A stretch of 64,000 nt of DNA from positions 5,585,501-5,649,500 of the forward strand of contig JAULJL010000025.1 of assembly GCA_030761205.1 (NCBI GenBank). The letters are read 5' to 3'. Below are positions 35,156 through 45,697 of the stretch, one piece after another; within the stretch, counting starts at the first letter, position 1; each line of letters begins with the position of its first letter. The notes below the pieces were generated by a model. The model made no database searches, had not been told where the DNA came from, and saw nothing but the letters and a program-made list of their open reading frames with translations. The DNA is from Fremontodendron californicum (taxonomy: Eukaryota > Streptophyta > Magnoliopsida > Malvales > Malvaceae). The translations under genes and the position numbers were made by a program.

Positions 35156-35692
35156 ATGGATGATATTCTCACAAGATTGCAGAAACGATTTCCTCCTTTT
35201 CTTCGAAATATTTTACTGAAGCTTTACCAAGTTCGATTTGAAAGATTAAGAATGCTTATGCACAAAGGGATTCCTGACGACATACGTTGGATAATTGAAG
35301 CCAAGGTACGTGAAGATGAATATCTTCCTATTTTGCATTTACCAGGTACAGGTAGAAGCACTTTTGCAAAGAAGCGACGAGCAAAGCGCATGAGTTCAAA
35401 TTGCCACAAATGTGCACGATGGACGTGTAACGGTAAATGTCGTTCTATTGGGATTCCGTCCTCTAATCGAGATGATAAAATTGAATTCATTAAGGATGGA
35501 CTGAGTAAGGAGAATTTGGGTAATATCCAACTTTCTCTTGAGACGCATCCTAGTGGAGACGTACAAAGAGAAATTCTTGATTTATGGCCGCAATTCCAAA
35601 GTGAATGGCAACATCTTGGGAATCTGATGTTAAAAGACCCTGTTTGCCAGCTTGTAAGAAAACTGGATGGGAAGCATATCCTCGACTCATAG
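35156..35692 (+). CDS. Cys-rich basic protein resembling Betaflexiviridae nucleic-acid-binding proteins
   Basis: 178 residues, no internal stop. Residues 66-79 (GRSTFAKKRRAKRM) form a strongly basic motif. A four-Cys zinc-finger-like cluster follows at C83-x2-C86-x4-C91-x3-C95, and then a charged segment (DDKIEFIKDG, about 105-114). This order, with a hydrophobic N-terminal half, is the layout of the small nucleic-acid-binding proteins of carlaviruses and vitiviruses (Pfam Viral_NABP/Carla_C4), several of which suppress RNA silencing. The C-terminal 60 residues have no match I recognise. The ATG at 35156 is chosen because a TTTTTCAG tract abuts it; the same frame is open upstream to 35042. 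The origin by capture and any suppressor role are inferred. An unrelated basic zinc-binding protein remains possible. Confidence 0.6.
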   Translation: MDDILTRLQKRFPPFLRNILLKLYQVRFERLRMLMHKGIPDDIRWIIEAKVREDEYLPILHLPGTGRSTFAKKRRAKRMSSNCHKCARWTCNGKCRSIGIPSSNRDDKIEFIKDGLSKENLGNIQLSLETHPSGDVQREILDLWPQFQSEWQHLGNLMLKDPVCQLVRKLDGKHILDS

Positions 35693-35867
35693 AAGGCGTT
35701 TAAGCCGTTTCTGGACGTAAAACCAGAGGAAGATGTGAGCCACAATCACAACTACAATAAATAACTTCTCAGCTTTTGGTTTGATTTGCAATAACTTCAT
35801 TTCGGTTTAATTTACGTGTTGTTCGATTTGTGTAATTATTCTCATTTTTTTTTTTTTTTGCATTGGT

Positions 35868-36112
35868 CTTTTACGGTTGATTTTTCTTCTCTTTTTGATT
35901 TTCTTCCTGAAATCACGCAAAAATCTTTTGTTAGGTTAACATTTTCTTCTGACAGGTCAAATACACTTTCGGCGACATTATTACTCTTGACTTTTACGGT
36001 TGATTTTTCTTCTCTTTTTGATTTTCTTCCTGAAATCACGCAAAAATCTTTTGTTAGGTTAACATTTTCTTCTGACAGGTCAAATACACTTTCGGCGACA
36101 TTATTACTCTTG
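35868..36112 (+). repeat. Perfect 123-bp tandem duplication upstream of the LOG frame
   Basis: Two identical units (cttttacggttgatttttct...), starting at 35868 and 35991. The unit length is a multiple of three, so open frames pass through on both strands, but the translated product looks like no protein family. It lies 85-330 bp before the LOG ATG, where a duplicated enhancer could act. Confidence 0.92.
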
Positions 36113-36119
36113 TCTGATT

Positions 36120-36195
36120 CACTACTCAGTCCTCTATATATTACACCATGTACTCATTCTCTTTCAGGCACTCGAAAAAAAAAAAGAAAAAAAAA
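36120..36195 (+). promoter_or_regulatory. TATA-like box and splice-acceptor-like tract before the LOG frame
   Basis: ctctatatattacacc (about 36131-36146) is followed by attctctttcag (ending near 36165) and an A-rich leader to the ATG at 36196. The arrangement repeats that upstream of the 35156 frame. Confidence 0.5.
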
Positions 36196-36843
36196 ATGGA
36201 AAGTACTTCGTCCCAACGCATTAAAAAAATTTGTGTCTTTGGAGGTGCTTATCCAGGGAAAAATAACATATTCGCTGATGAAGCCATAAGAGTTGGAGTA
36301 ATACTTGCCCAACAAAAGATCCAGTTGATTTATGGAGGCGGTAGTACGGGTTTAATGGGAGCAGTCGCTACAGCAGCACACGTCGGAGGAAGTCCAGTTC
36401 TAGGAGTCGTGCCAAAACTATTCACAGATTTTTGTGGACCTACCGTGGGTAAGGAAATACAAGTCTGGAGTATCCCTGAACGGATAACAATCATGTACCA
36501 TTCTGCCGATGCATTCATTGCTTTACCAGGAGGTCTGGATACATTGGAAGAAATAGCTTGCGTGGCTTCTTGGTCATCTTTGGTCACAAATAAGAAACCC
36601 ATTGGTTTGCTTAATATTAATGATTATTTTAGTAATTTACTTTCATATTTAGATAATGCTGTGGATAATGGATTCATGTTTTCAGAGGCAAGGAGAACCA
36701 TAACTTCTGCTACAACCATTGAAGATTTACTCAAAAAGCTCCAAGCTTATGAGTGTTTATCTGCTACGGTTGTTTCGCAAACGCTCGGAAAAAGAAAAAG
36801 AGATATGGACGAGCAAGGAGTGGATTGCACTTTGTCTTTGTGA
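36196..36843 (+). CDS. LONELY GUY-like cytokinin riboside 5'-monophosphate phosphoribohydrolase homologue, intronless
   Basis: 215 residues, the usual length of plant LOG enzymes, which release active cytokinin bases from their nucleotides in the cytosol. Visible family features are KKICVFGGAYPGK (N-terminal nucleotide-binding loop), IYGGGSTGLMG (45-55), MYHSADAFIALPGG (100-113) and KKPIGLLNINDYF. The presumed catalytic Arg96 and Glu119 are kept, but the PGGxGTxxE motif reads PGGLDTLEE (111-119), with Asp115 for the invariant Gly, so activity is uncertain. The tail differs from normal LOGs and has a basic GKRKRD stretch (198-203) that could be a nuclear signal. Plant LOG genes normally have several introns; this copy has none, which points to capture from a processed RNA. 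It lies inside the nested LTR element, downstream of a duplicated 123-bp repeat. Confidence 0.85.
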   Translation: MESTSSQRIKKICVFGGAYPGKNNIFADEAIRVGVILAQQKIQLIYGGGSTGLMGAVATAAHVGGSPVLGVVPKLFTDFCGPTVGKEIQVWSIPERITIMYHSADAFIALPGGLDTLEEIACVASWSSLVTNKKPIGLLNINDYFSNLLSYLDNAVDNGFMFSEARRTITSATTIEDLLKKLQAYECLSATVVSQTLGKRKRDMDEQGVDCTLSL

Positions 36844-38839
36844 CATTATCTAACATTTTGCTTGTTGTGTCTCAGTTATAATAAGTGGTTAGCAACCTCT
36901 GCAGGTAATATCTCCTAAATTCTATCTTTAAAATTTAACATTGGGGACAATGTCATATTTTAGTAGGGGGTAAGGGACATATTTTGCTAATTTAAAAAAA
37001 AAAAAAAGTTTGTTGTGTTTTAAGCAATTTAGAAGTATTCATTCTGAACAAGGTCTGAGTAAGGGAGACTTGAGACATACCTTGTCAGTTTGATTTTAAT
37101 CTTTTTATGTTTACTTGTTAATTTTTGTTTAGTATTTTAGGATTATTTAGGTTGCATGAGTTTGTTTTGTTTTGAGTCTTAGTTGTTCCTATTCTTATGT
37201 TATTAGTTCTTTTCTCTTACACATGATTCTTTCATTTGGGTTAATAGACTTACATTGAGGACAATGTAAGAATTAAGTGTGGGGGGAATGATTTAGGATT
37301 TCTTTTATTTTTGTTTACTATTTTTTTTATGAGTCTTTATTATTATTATTATTTTTTTAGTGTGTTTTAGTTCCTTTTTAATACAATGATGAGATATGAA
37401 TTGCATAAGTCTAAAACAGATTTATTAGTGAGAAGATTTTCATGAGAATTGAGCTTGATGTCAACCTTTTTATGAGCCAATGTTAATATGATATGTTGAT
37501 TGAGAAAGAAGCATGTTTAGACTTAATCTGACTTGTATAATCATCCTTGTGAGTTTTTGAGCCTATAATGATTGATGCATTATACATATCAATCTAATTT
37601 CTTTCTTGAGTGCTCTTATGATTACATGATTCTCTAGAACTTGCTTTAAACCATTTGAGACTATATTGAAGCATGTGACAACATGAATATGATAGAGGCA
37701 TTAGGATTTTTAGCCAGGGCCAAACAGCCATCCCTTATTGATGTTCCAAGAGAACACACCCTTAGTGAACCAATTTGAGCCTACATTGAATAAGCTATCT
37801 CTTTGGTAACCATAACTTGTCCCTAACCTAAATATACTTATATCTTTACCTTTGTTCCAAAGATGAATTAGCATGTTTTGAGACAAGTTGCAAAGACAAG
37901 GAAGATCTATTGAAAATTTGGGTTAGAAACAAGAAATAAGTGTGGGGGGAAAAGAAAAGAAAAGTCAAGAGAAAAAGAAATGGAATACGGGCAAATACAT
38001 TCCTATGTAAAAAAAAAAAAAAAATATGAATCATCTCTTGAATTTGTGGAAAAAGAAAAAGATGTTACAAAGTTGTTTAGAATGAAGAAAAGGCCTAACA
38101 TGAATATCCGGCCTAGGTGACTATGTACTTGTAAAGAGTTTTGAGAAGTTTCTTTGTATGATCTTTTTATGTCTCTAAACTTTATGAACTCTTTGGAACC
38201 TTTGTGATATCTTTATCCTTTTGTTCTTCAACCACATTACAAACCCCTTGGCCCCATTACAACCTTGATTAAAGACCTCTTGATTCATGAAGTTGTATGA
38301 TCTAAATAGTGGAGAATAGGTGGACAAGCAAGAATATGGTAGAACTGTTTTCATGAGATTGATTGAGTGTAAACACTTCACCACTAATTTAAAGAGTGAA
38401 AATCATGAGGGTATCCCATGTGAGAAGTTGAGATTAAATTTGAACATGCGCTATTTTGATTGAGATATGTTATGCTAATATTGGCTTAACTCAAACAATT
38501 TACATTCAAGCATGATTTTTTGTGAAATTTTTTAAGCTATTGATTAGTTTATAAGACTTGTTCAAAGATTGTCTCTAATTTGTATTGAAAGGATTAGGAG
38601 TAAATATTTTTAGTATATGTAGTTTATTTATATTTTAGTTTTTCAATGTTTGTGGGTATCGTTCTAGTAAACCCTCACGAGACTAAACTCGTCCACTAGG
38701 GACACCTAGGGGTTTAAAGGCTTGTGTCACATGCTAAGTGCCACCGTGATTTCCTACGAAAATGGATTAGATTAGATTTTCTTATTTTATTTTTATTGAG
38801 TCGTTGCTAGGGACTAGCAACAATCTAAGTGTGGGGGTG
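36844..38839 (+). other. 3' noncoding region and polypurine tract of the nested element
   Basis: About 2 kb with no supportable gene. It holds the second Athila-type block (37145-37302), a weaker similar string at 36940-36980 (ttggggacaatgtc...gtaggggg) and aagtgtggggggaaaag near 37940. It ends with the polypurine-like tract aagtgtgggggtg (38827-38839) abutting the 3' LTR. Confidence 0.75.
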
Positions 38840-40704
38840 TGATAACTCGTATAATTATATAGTTTTTAGTTATGTTTTATTATTGTTTTGTGTCAAATAC
38901 GAGTTATTATTGTTTAGTCTAATTGTGTTTATGATCTTTTATATTTTTATGTAATTTGGTGTTTTTCACAAGTTTCTTTGAGTGATTTCAGATTACTAGA
39001 ATTAAGGGCAAATCCAGTTCAGTTCCAGTTCCGACACCTTTTGCCATATCAGCTATATCTCGAGTTTCACTGAAGCAATAAGGCTGAAATTTGTAGCCGT
39101 GCAAAGCTAAGAGGCATATCTATCTTTTTCATGTTTTACACTTCTTGAAACGGAGTCGTTTTCCCTAGTGAAATCGACCATCAAGTTGGCTGATGTGCAA
39201 TGACGTCTGTGCTGACCTGTTTTCGTATTTTGCCCATATCTTCTTATCCACATCAGAAAATGAGCTGATTCCAACGGCTATGGATCAGTAACTGATAGGG
39301 GAACATTTTTCTAGAAGACCATGTGATCAGATCAGGCCTCCAATATTGACAAAATCGACCATCAAGCGGGCTAATCAGAATTGTCATACAATATGACGAA
39401 AATTGTTAGAAAAATGCACCCACCTATTATACCTACCTTTGAAATTTGTAAAGCTTGTCTCTTGTCATTTAGCCCTCCAAAATGTGTATAAATAGAGGGC
39501 CTTGGATGATTGTAGAGGATCATATTATACATTGGTAGGATATTAGCCATTGTAATAAAATTCTCTAAGTTTTCTTCTTCTTTCTTTTCTCTAGTTTTCT
39601 TTTTCTTTATTTTCTTCTTCTTCTTTCTTTCTTTCTTTTATTTCCTTCTTAGATTCTCTTTAATTTTATGTTTATGTTTACAATGCCTATGCTAGGCTAA
39701 ACTTCTATTTGGTTAAGGGTGATTTCAAAGCCCTAGACATGTTTTGTGATTGATTTTCAGATTCTATCTATCATTAATTTTCTATCAAAGTTGCTTATGT
39801 TCTTCTACAAGAATTGTTCATGATGTTGTCTTGATTTATTTAGGTGTACAACTAGATAGATCTTGATAATTATCTATTGCTAGTTTAGGAGTCTTGATCC
39901 GTGTAATTGTCTTGATTTCCTATTCATAAGTGGCAATTTGTGATTAATGATTATGGTCAAGTTTTCAATAATTGCAAAGTGGAACATAACCTAAGTTGAA
40001 CAATCCGAGCTTATGTGTTTGTTGCTTAGATCAACCTATCTTTCTCATCATAAAGCTGCCATTAAATTGAATTTAGAGAGCTTATTCTAGGTTGTTTAAT
40101 GGTTAGAGATTAAATAGAGAGCTTGTTCTATTTAACGACAAACTAAGGAAAGATTGGGATAACAGAGCTTGTTGTTATCTACGGTTGTTAACTTTGATAG
40201 TTGGTTGATATTGATAGATCTGAAATTGATTCTTAATGATGTCTAGTGGTGGAGAATGAAACCTTAACCATATTTTTCATATTTGATTCTTCTTACTTAC
40301 TTGTTTTCTTACTTTTAGTTTGCTTATTTTTAAAAGTATATTTATTTTTATTGGCTGGTTATACCGCCTAATTTGTATATTAACTTTGTTTTATTTTTAT
40401 TGGCTGGTTATACCGCCTAATTTAGTATATATATTTTTATTGGCTGGTTATACCGCCTAATTTAGTATATATATTTTTATTGGCTGGTTATACCGCCTTG
40501 CATCTTATTCTTATTATTTACTTTAGTTTAAATCTGGCTTCAAAAACCCCTTTTCTTTTATTGTTTTCTTTGAACGTAAGTTATAAACTAATAACTCATA
40601 GATTAAAACCCAATCCCTGAGGACTCGACCCTTGCTAACTACTATACTTACAATTTATCTTTTTAGTGCAAGGTTAAATAAGATACACTCTTTTGGGTGC
40701 ATCA
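38840..40704 (+). repeat. 3' LTR of the nested element
   Basis: 1865 bp. It is nearly identical to the 5' LTR: nine substitutions by eye, one extra 40-bp unit (four ttggctggttataccgcc units instead of three, spaced 40 bp at 40400-40500) and one extra CTTT near 39630. Its TATA box (about 39486) would drive transcription outward, into the antisense of the Gypsy gag. Confidence 0.95.
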
Positions 40705-43700
40705 GCACTTTTAAAAGCGCCCTTCGATGGGTCTCCGAGTTCATCAATAATTTTATTGTGGATATGCGAGCCAGTGAGCGCTTTAATTGTTCAACAACGC
40801 TGTATTTGTTGTGCTTGATAAATTTGAGGAATTCACAAGCTTCTTCCTCTGTCACAGGCTTGCTCGTTTTTCGCTCAACTACGTTTTTAGGGTTGATCTC
40901 CTCTTCATCGGCCTTAGTTTTACTTTTTTTGACATTCTCTGATGCTTTCAGTGTATAGCATCTCCCACTCCTAGTGAAACCCCCAACATCGGTTATGTCT
41001 ACGGCAGTCGCAGAAGCATTGAAAATTGATGTAGTGTTAACAGGCTCTGGTGACGCGAATTTGCATTAGTACCTCCAAGGCACAACCTTATCATTCTTGT
41101 AGGGGAACGGGTTTGGCACTTCAATAATCACCATCGGCCTTGGCACCTTTGGTGTTTCCCTTGCCGGCGAGTTCTGGCTTTCCCCACAGTAGATAACCAA
41201 AGGTTTAAGCTTAACCCATCTTTTAGGGGCTTTCGAGGTTTCCTCAATCACTACATCCACGAATTTTTTCTCCCATTCTGTGGAGAATTCTGCTACACCG
41301 ATATCCATCAATTCTTGAATTTTGGCTCAAAAATCAAAGCATTGATTGACAGTGTGTCCCACCAAACCTTCCTGATACCTGCAGAAGCGTTCAAAATTCG
41401 ATTCTGGTCCTGAGGATTTTTGCCCTATGCTGACTGGTTTAAATAGCCCGGCCTCAATCACAGCATCCAAATTTTTTTCCATAAGAGTCCGGACATTCTC
41501 AATCTTGGATATCACTCGGTATCCTTTTTCTTTTATTATTGTATTTTCTCCCATTTTCCTATGGTCGGGTAACGGATTTGCCGTGACGTTAGGCTCCTCT
41601 TTGGTTGTGAAACTCAAACAATCGACCCTGATTAGATGTTGCACTTTGTGCTTAAGTGTAGTGCAGTTCTCCGTGGAGTGACCCGGGTTGCCTCCATGGT
41701 AATCACAGTTCACGTTTGGGTCGTATTACCTTGGGTATGGGGGTTTCATGGGTTCAAGGAACATGGCTGCCACTAGATGGTTTTAAACTAACTTGGGGAA
41801 GAGATTGCGGTATGTCATGGGAATCGGGTCGAACGGTGGTCTTTGTTGAGTTGGCTGAGGCACCCTCTGATTAGTGCTCACATTGTGAACTGGATTGGTT
41901 GGGTTGGGAGCAGGTAAAAGTGTCGTGTATACGGGTGCCGGCATGGGTGATGGTGTATACTCTGGTGCTGATGGTCAATAACTCATTGGGTATTAGGGTT
42001 ACGTAGGAGGGTAGAAGTATGGGTTGGGGGAGTAATTATAGGGTCGGCTTGTAGGATACTGGGTATAGCTTTATGGTGGTCGGTTTTCTTATAAGGCCAC
42101 TTGCACTTCTCCTTATTTCTTCTTCGTTGGCCTCACTTTTTTTTACTGTTGGCGGTTTCACTTCCCTCGATCTTGCTGCTTTTTATGGTGTTCTCTATCA
42201 TCTCGCCAGAAATGACCATATCAGCAAAATGCTTGGTAGCATTTCCGACCAACCTGTCATAGTATGGCACTCGCAATGTATTGATAAACAATACAGTGGT
42301 TTCCTTTTTCGTGAGAGGTGGTTGTACTTGAGCAGCCAAGTCTCTCTACTTATGGGCGTATTCTTTAAATCATTCTCCTGTCTTTTTTTTTTCCATGTTC
42401 TGCAGGGATAACCTATCAGGCGCCATGTCAACCATGTGCTTGTATTGGGCCAAGAAGGCTGTTCAAGTATGAATGCGACTGTGATCTAGTTGGTTATACC
42501 ATATTGCGGCTGATCCTTGCAGTCTGTCTTGAAAACAGTGGATTAATAATTTGTCATTATGAGTGTGCCCAGTCATTTTGTGACAGAACATGGTGATGTG
42601 AAATGAAGGGCATTTGGTCCCATCGTACTTTTCAAATTCCAGGACCTTGAACTTTGGCAGTATTACCAAATTCGGAACTAAGCTTATTTTACTTGCATCA
42701 ACTTTTCCGAAGGCGTCCATCCCTTCTATTGCTTTGAGTCTTTCTTCTAGCATATAATACTTATGCTTTGTCCCGGCATCCTCTACTTGTTCCGTCACAC
42801 TTATTCTCAACTTTTCTTGCTCTAAGGGGTCATCCAAGTTTGGGACGTGGACTGGGTTCAATGGATTAGTCCCTGGGTCAGATGCGAATTGTCCTTGACC
42901 TTGTTGTCCTGTGGGACTTGGCTTGCCGATGTAAACATAAGGTTGTCCTCCCACTAGAGGTTCTCCCTGTGGATGCTCGTCTTGTGTCACTTGAGCGTGG
43001 GTCGGGGTAAAACCCGGTGGGTATAGAGGATCTCCGTTGTTGCTTTCTCGGGGTCAGGGTTCTTCCCTCACCACTGAGCTTTCGACTGCCCTTTTTCCTC
43101 TTGTCAGACTCATCATCATTTCAATCATCTTGGCCATTTGCTCTCGTGACTCTTCCTGGGACCTTGCTATCTGTTCCCGTACTTCCTATTGAGATCTATC
43201 CAGCTATTTTTGCAATTCTTTCTGTGCCTTTTCCATTCTCTCAATCCTTGTTGCTTGTTTGTTGTCCATAGTCTTTGCGTGTGCTCGTGTATTATACAAG
43301 TGTGGAGTACTTTTGTCAGGGTACTTTAGTAAGCGCTCAATTTTTATACCTTAGTTCAAACACATCGGGTTAGAACCTCATGACATATTATTTCTTTATT
43401 CTCTATTGAGTGCATGAAAGAATGAAAGAATGAATGAATGGATGAATGAATGAATAAGCAAACAAATAAATGGAAAATTGCATCCGAGGTATAAATACTC
43501 AAAGATAAATTTCAAGAAGTTGATTTTTCATTGATCCCAAATATAGTTCACATTACATCAACACAACTTCTTAGAATCGTGTCCATAAAAACAGCTACTC
43601 TGTTTATACTGATTTCTGGCTTCGTTCAAGAAACTAAGCAATTGCTGTCTGTATTCCCCGATTGGCTGGATTCTTTGCCTCAGAGCTTCCACTTTCTCGA

Positions 43701-45697
43701 TCATCCAGCCGGCCTTTCTCACGGTTTTGCCGATTCCTACACCAAAGTGTTCTATGTATTGTTGCTTTCCAAAACTTTCGGCTTCCCATCTCTTGCTAGC
43801 ATCCGTAGCCAAATCACATGTATAAATCCAATCACTTTCTCTATCCCTCCATTCCTTCACAATCTCGTCGATGTGATTTTTTGGCTATATAGCTGTCGCT
43901 CTAGGTCTCAGATTACTTGGTGTAGGGAACTTTTCTCTTCTTGCATCCGAGAACAACTCTCCCTCTTGTTCTCGAGTTCTGCCTTTAGCTTCTTGTTTGT
44001 ATGCAGAGACTCAGCTAAACTCACGGAAGCCTAGGAATACATGTCTTTGCATTTCTGCTTATCACGAGACAGTCGAGCGGCTTTTGCTTCGTTTTCTTGT
44101 ACCTTTCTCTTCCACTGGTTTACTTCCTCCTGAAGTCGACTAAGTTCCCTCTCTCGTCTATAAGTTGGTCCGAGTATACTTCCGACCTTTAGTTGTGTCC
44201 TTAATTTCTTGTTTTCCAAGTGCAAATCTTTCAAGTCGGCATATGCAGTGTCACGTTCCTTTATTATTTTATGGATCCTAATCTCTTGTATTTCGGTCTT
44301 ATCTTTCCAATTCTCAGCCTCCACTTGGAACTTCTGACTTTCTTGCTTCATCTTCTTTCTTTCAATACTGAAACCTTGCTCAGCGATTTCGAACTCTGAT
44401 ATTCTCTTAGGTGGAGCGGGAACTGGCTGATACGTGACCTCTTCTTCGGGAAGAACCACATTGTTAACCCGATTTGCTCTCCACACTTGGTACCTCAGAG
44501 TGACACTCTCACTGAGGGACCCTAACCTCATTCTTTGGTTCTCTTTCCAAGCTCGAACTATTGGCTCCACTCTCTTTGACATATTCGAATCTCCATAAGA
44601 AAATTCTACCTGATCGAGTCTGTGCGTAGTTGGGACGAATTGCTTTACCCCATACTGTCTCAGTACCATCAATGGAGCATAACTTACTGCTTCTCATGGT
44701 CTCAAAAGTTGTACCTACAGTTCTCCATATCGGTATAACATTGGACCATGAGGCATCCATGGCGCCATCCATACCGTAGGAATGCTACCTATTATTTCTT
44801 GGATTTGGGTTTTGGCCATTTGCTCTCGTAGAATTCTCTAATAAGGGCACAATTCCTCAAATAAGTCATGGAGAAGGCACTATTTTCACACATGAAGTGA
44901 CTCTTGAGCCATATATGCAGTAGTGGCGTACATCCCACAAAACGACCCTCCCCTTTCTTACGAAAAAAGTTCAATGATCTTATGGTTTCAGCCAGGATTG
45001 CCGGTGAGGGATTAGCGTGGTTCTTAACTTGCTCGAAGAAATCTATCACTGCCACCTCAATATGCCCCGAAACCTTAGGAAAAATTACCATCCCACAAAT
45101 AGCCAAAGCAAAAGCGATGATCCCTTGCTCGTCATCGAGATGCCCTTCAATAAATTTTCCAAAAAAATCCTAAGGGATGCAGACATGTTCCCCTTTTTGT
45201 TTCAAATCTGGGTCTCCTACTTCTACCCCAATGAGCTTATTCAACTTTTTACGGAAGCCAAATTTTGGCTTTCTGACGTACACCTTATCTGGAAAACGGA
45301 GCTCTAACCCGATAAGAATTGAATACTCCTCTATGGTCGGTGTCAAATCCTCTTTGTTTAAAGCAAAACACCTATAAGAAGGGTCCCAAAACTGGATGGC
45401 TGCTTTGATCATTGACTCCTCAATTACCACTGGGATGAGCGAAGCAATCTGGTCATATTTTGCAGAAAATTTCTTTTTCCTTTCCCAAGTCATTCGTTCC
45501 CAAATATCGGCCAACCCAGTCAAGTTATTCTATGTAAGTTCCAAGTTTATCCTTTCGGGTAGACTCGGGACATAACCTTCTATTAAACAATCCCCCTATT
45601 TCTGTTGCATATTTCTTGCTCCTTCTTGCACATCTACAGGCGACTCACACATGACGCTTACTGATGCTAAGGTAATCTGACGCTCGTTGGGTTCCAT
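40705..45697 (-). pseudogene. Gypsy gag and protease N-terminal remnant (broken)
   Basis: Minus-strand pieces in order from the ATG at 45697. An N-terminal piece is broken by stops. A DUF7745-type segment follows (45523-45170, ADIWERM...ASLIPVVIEESMIKAAIQFWD), and a further conserved piece (45106-44792). A Lys/Glu-rich coiled coil lies at 44672-44031. The retrotransposon gag core is at 42990-42463 (FEKYDGTKCPSFHITMFCHKM, AAIWYNQLD). A Cys/His knuckle-like CDYHGGNPGHSTENC is near 41710, followed by a linker (41311-41066) and the start of protease (40855-40710, TEEEACEFLKFIKHNKYSVVEQL). Several stops and frame changes exclude a working protein. The frame continues on the far side of the nested insertion at 31696. 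Confidence 0.85.

Larger units (their letters stand above)
31697..40704 (+). mobile_element. Young non-autonomous LTR element carrying cargo genes (TR-GAG-like)
   Basis: 9008 bp with LTRs at 31697-33517 and 38840-40704, ends TGATAACTCG...GTGCATCA, and perfect target duplication GCACT (31692-31696, 40705-40709). It has a tRNA-Asp-type primer site, a polypurine tract and a gag-like frame but no recognisable reverse transcriptase, RNase H or integrase. This fits the terminal-repeat-with-gag class (TR-GAG), presumably mobilised by an Athila-like partner. Between gag and the 3' LTR it has two further undamaged frames: a virus-like Cys-rich basic protein and a LOG homologue. I counted 9 substitutions between the LTRs, plus one 40-bp repeat unit and 4 bp, which points to a very recent insertion. 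Confidence 0.92.

Noticed and set aside
35816..36289. Plus-strand frame of 157 codons over the 123-bp tandem repeat
   Set aside because: It is open because the repeat length is a multiple of three. It overlaps the LOG start in another frame and resembles no protein family.
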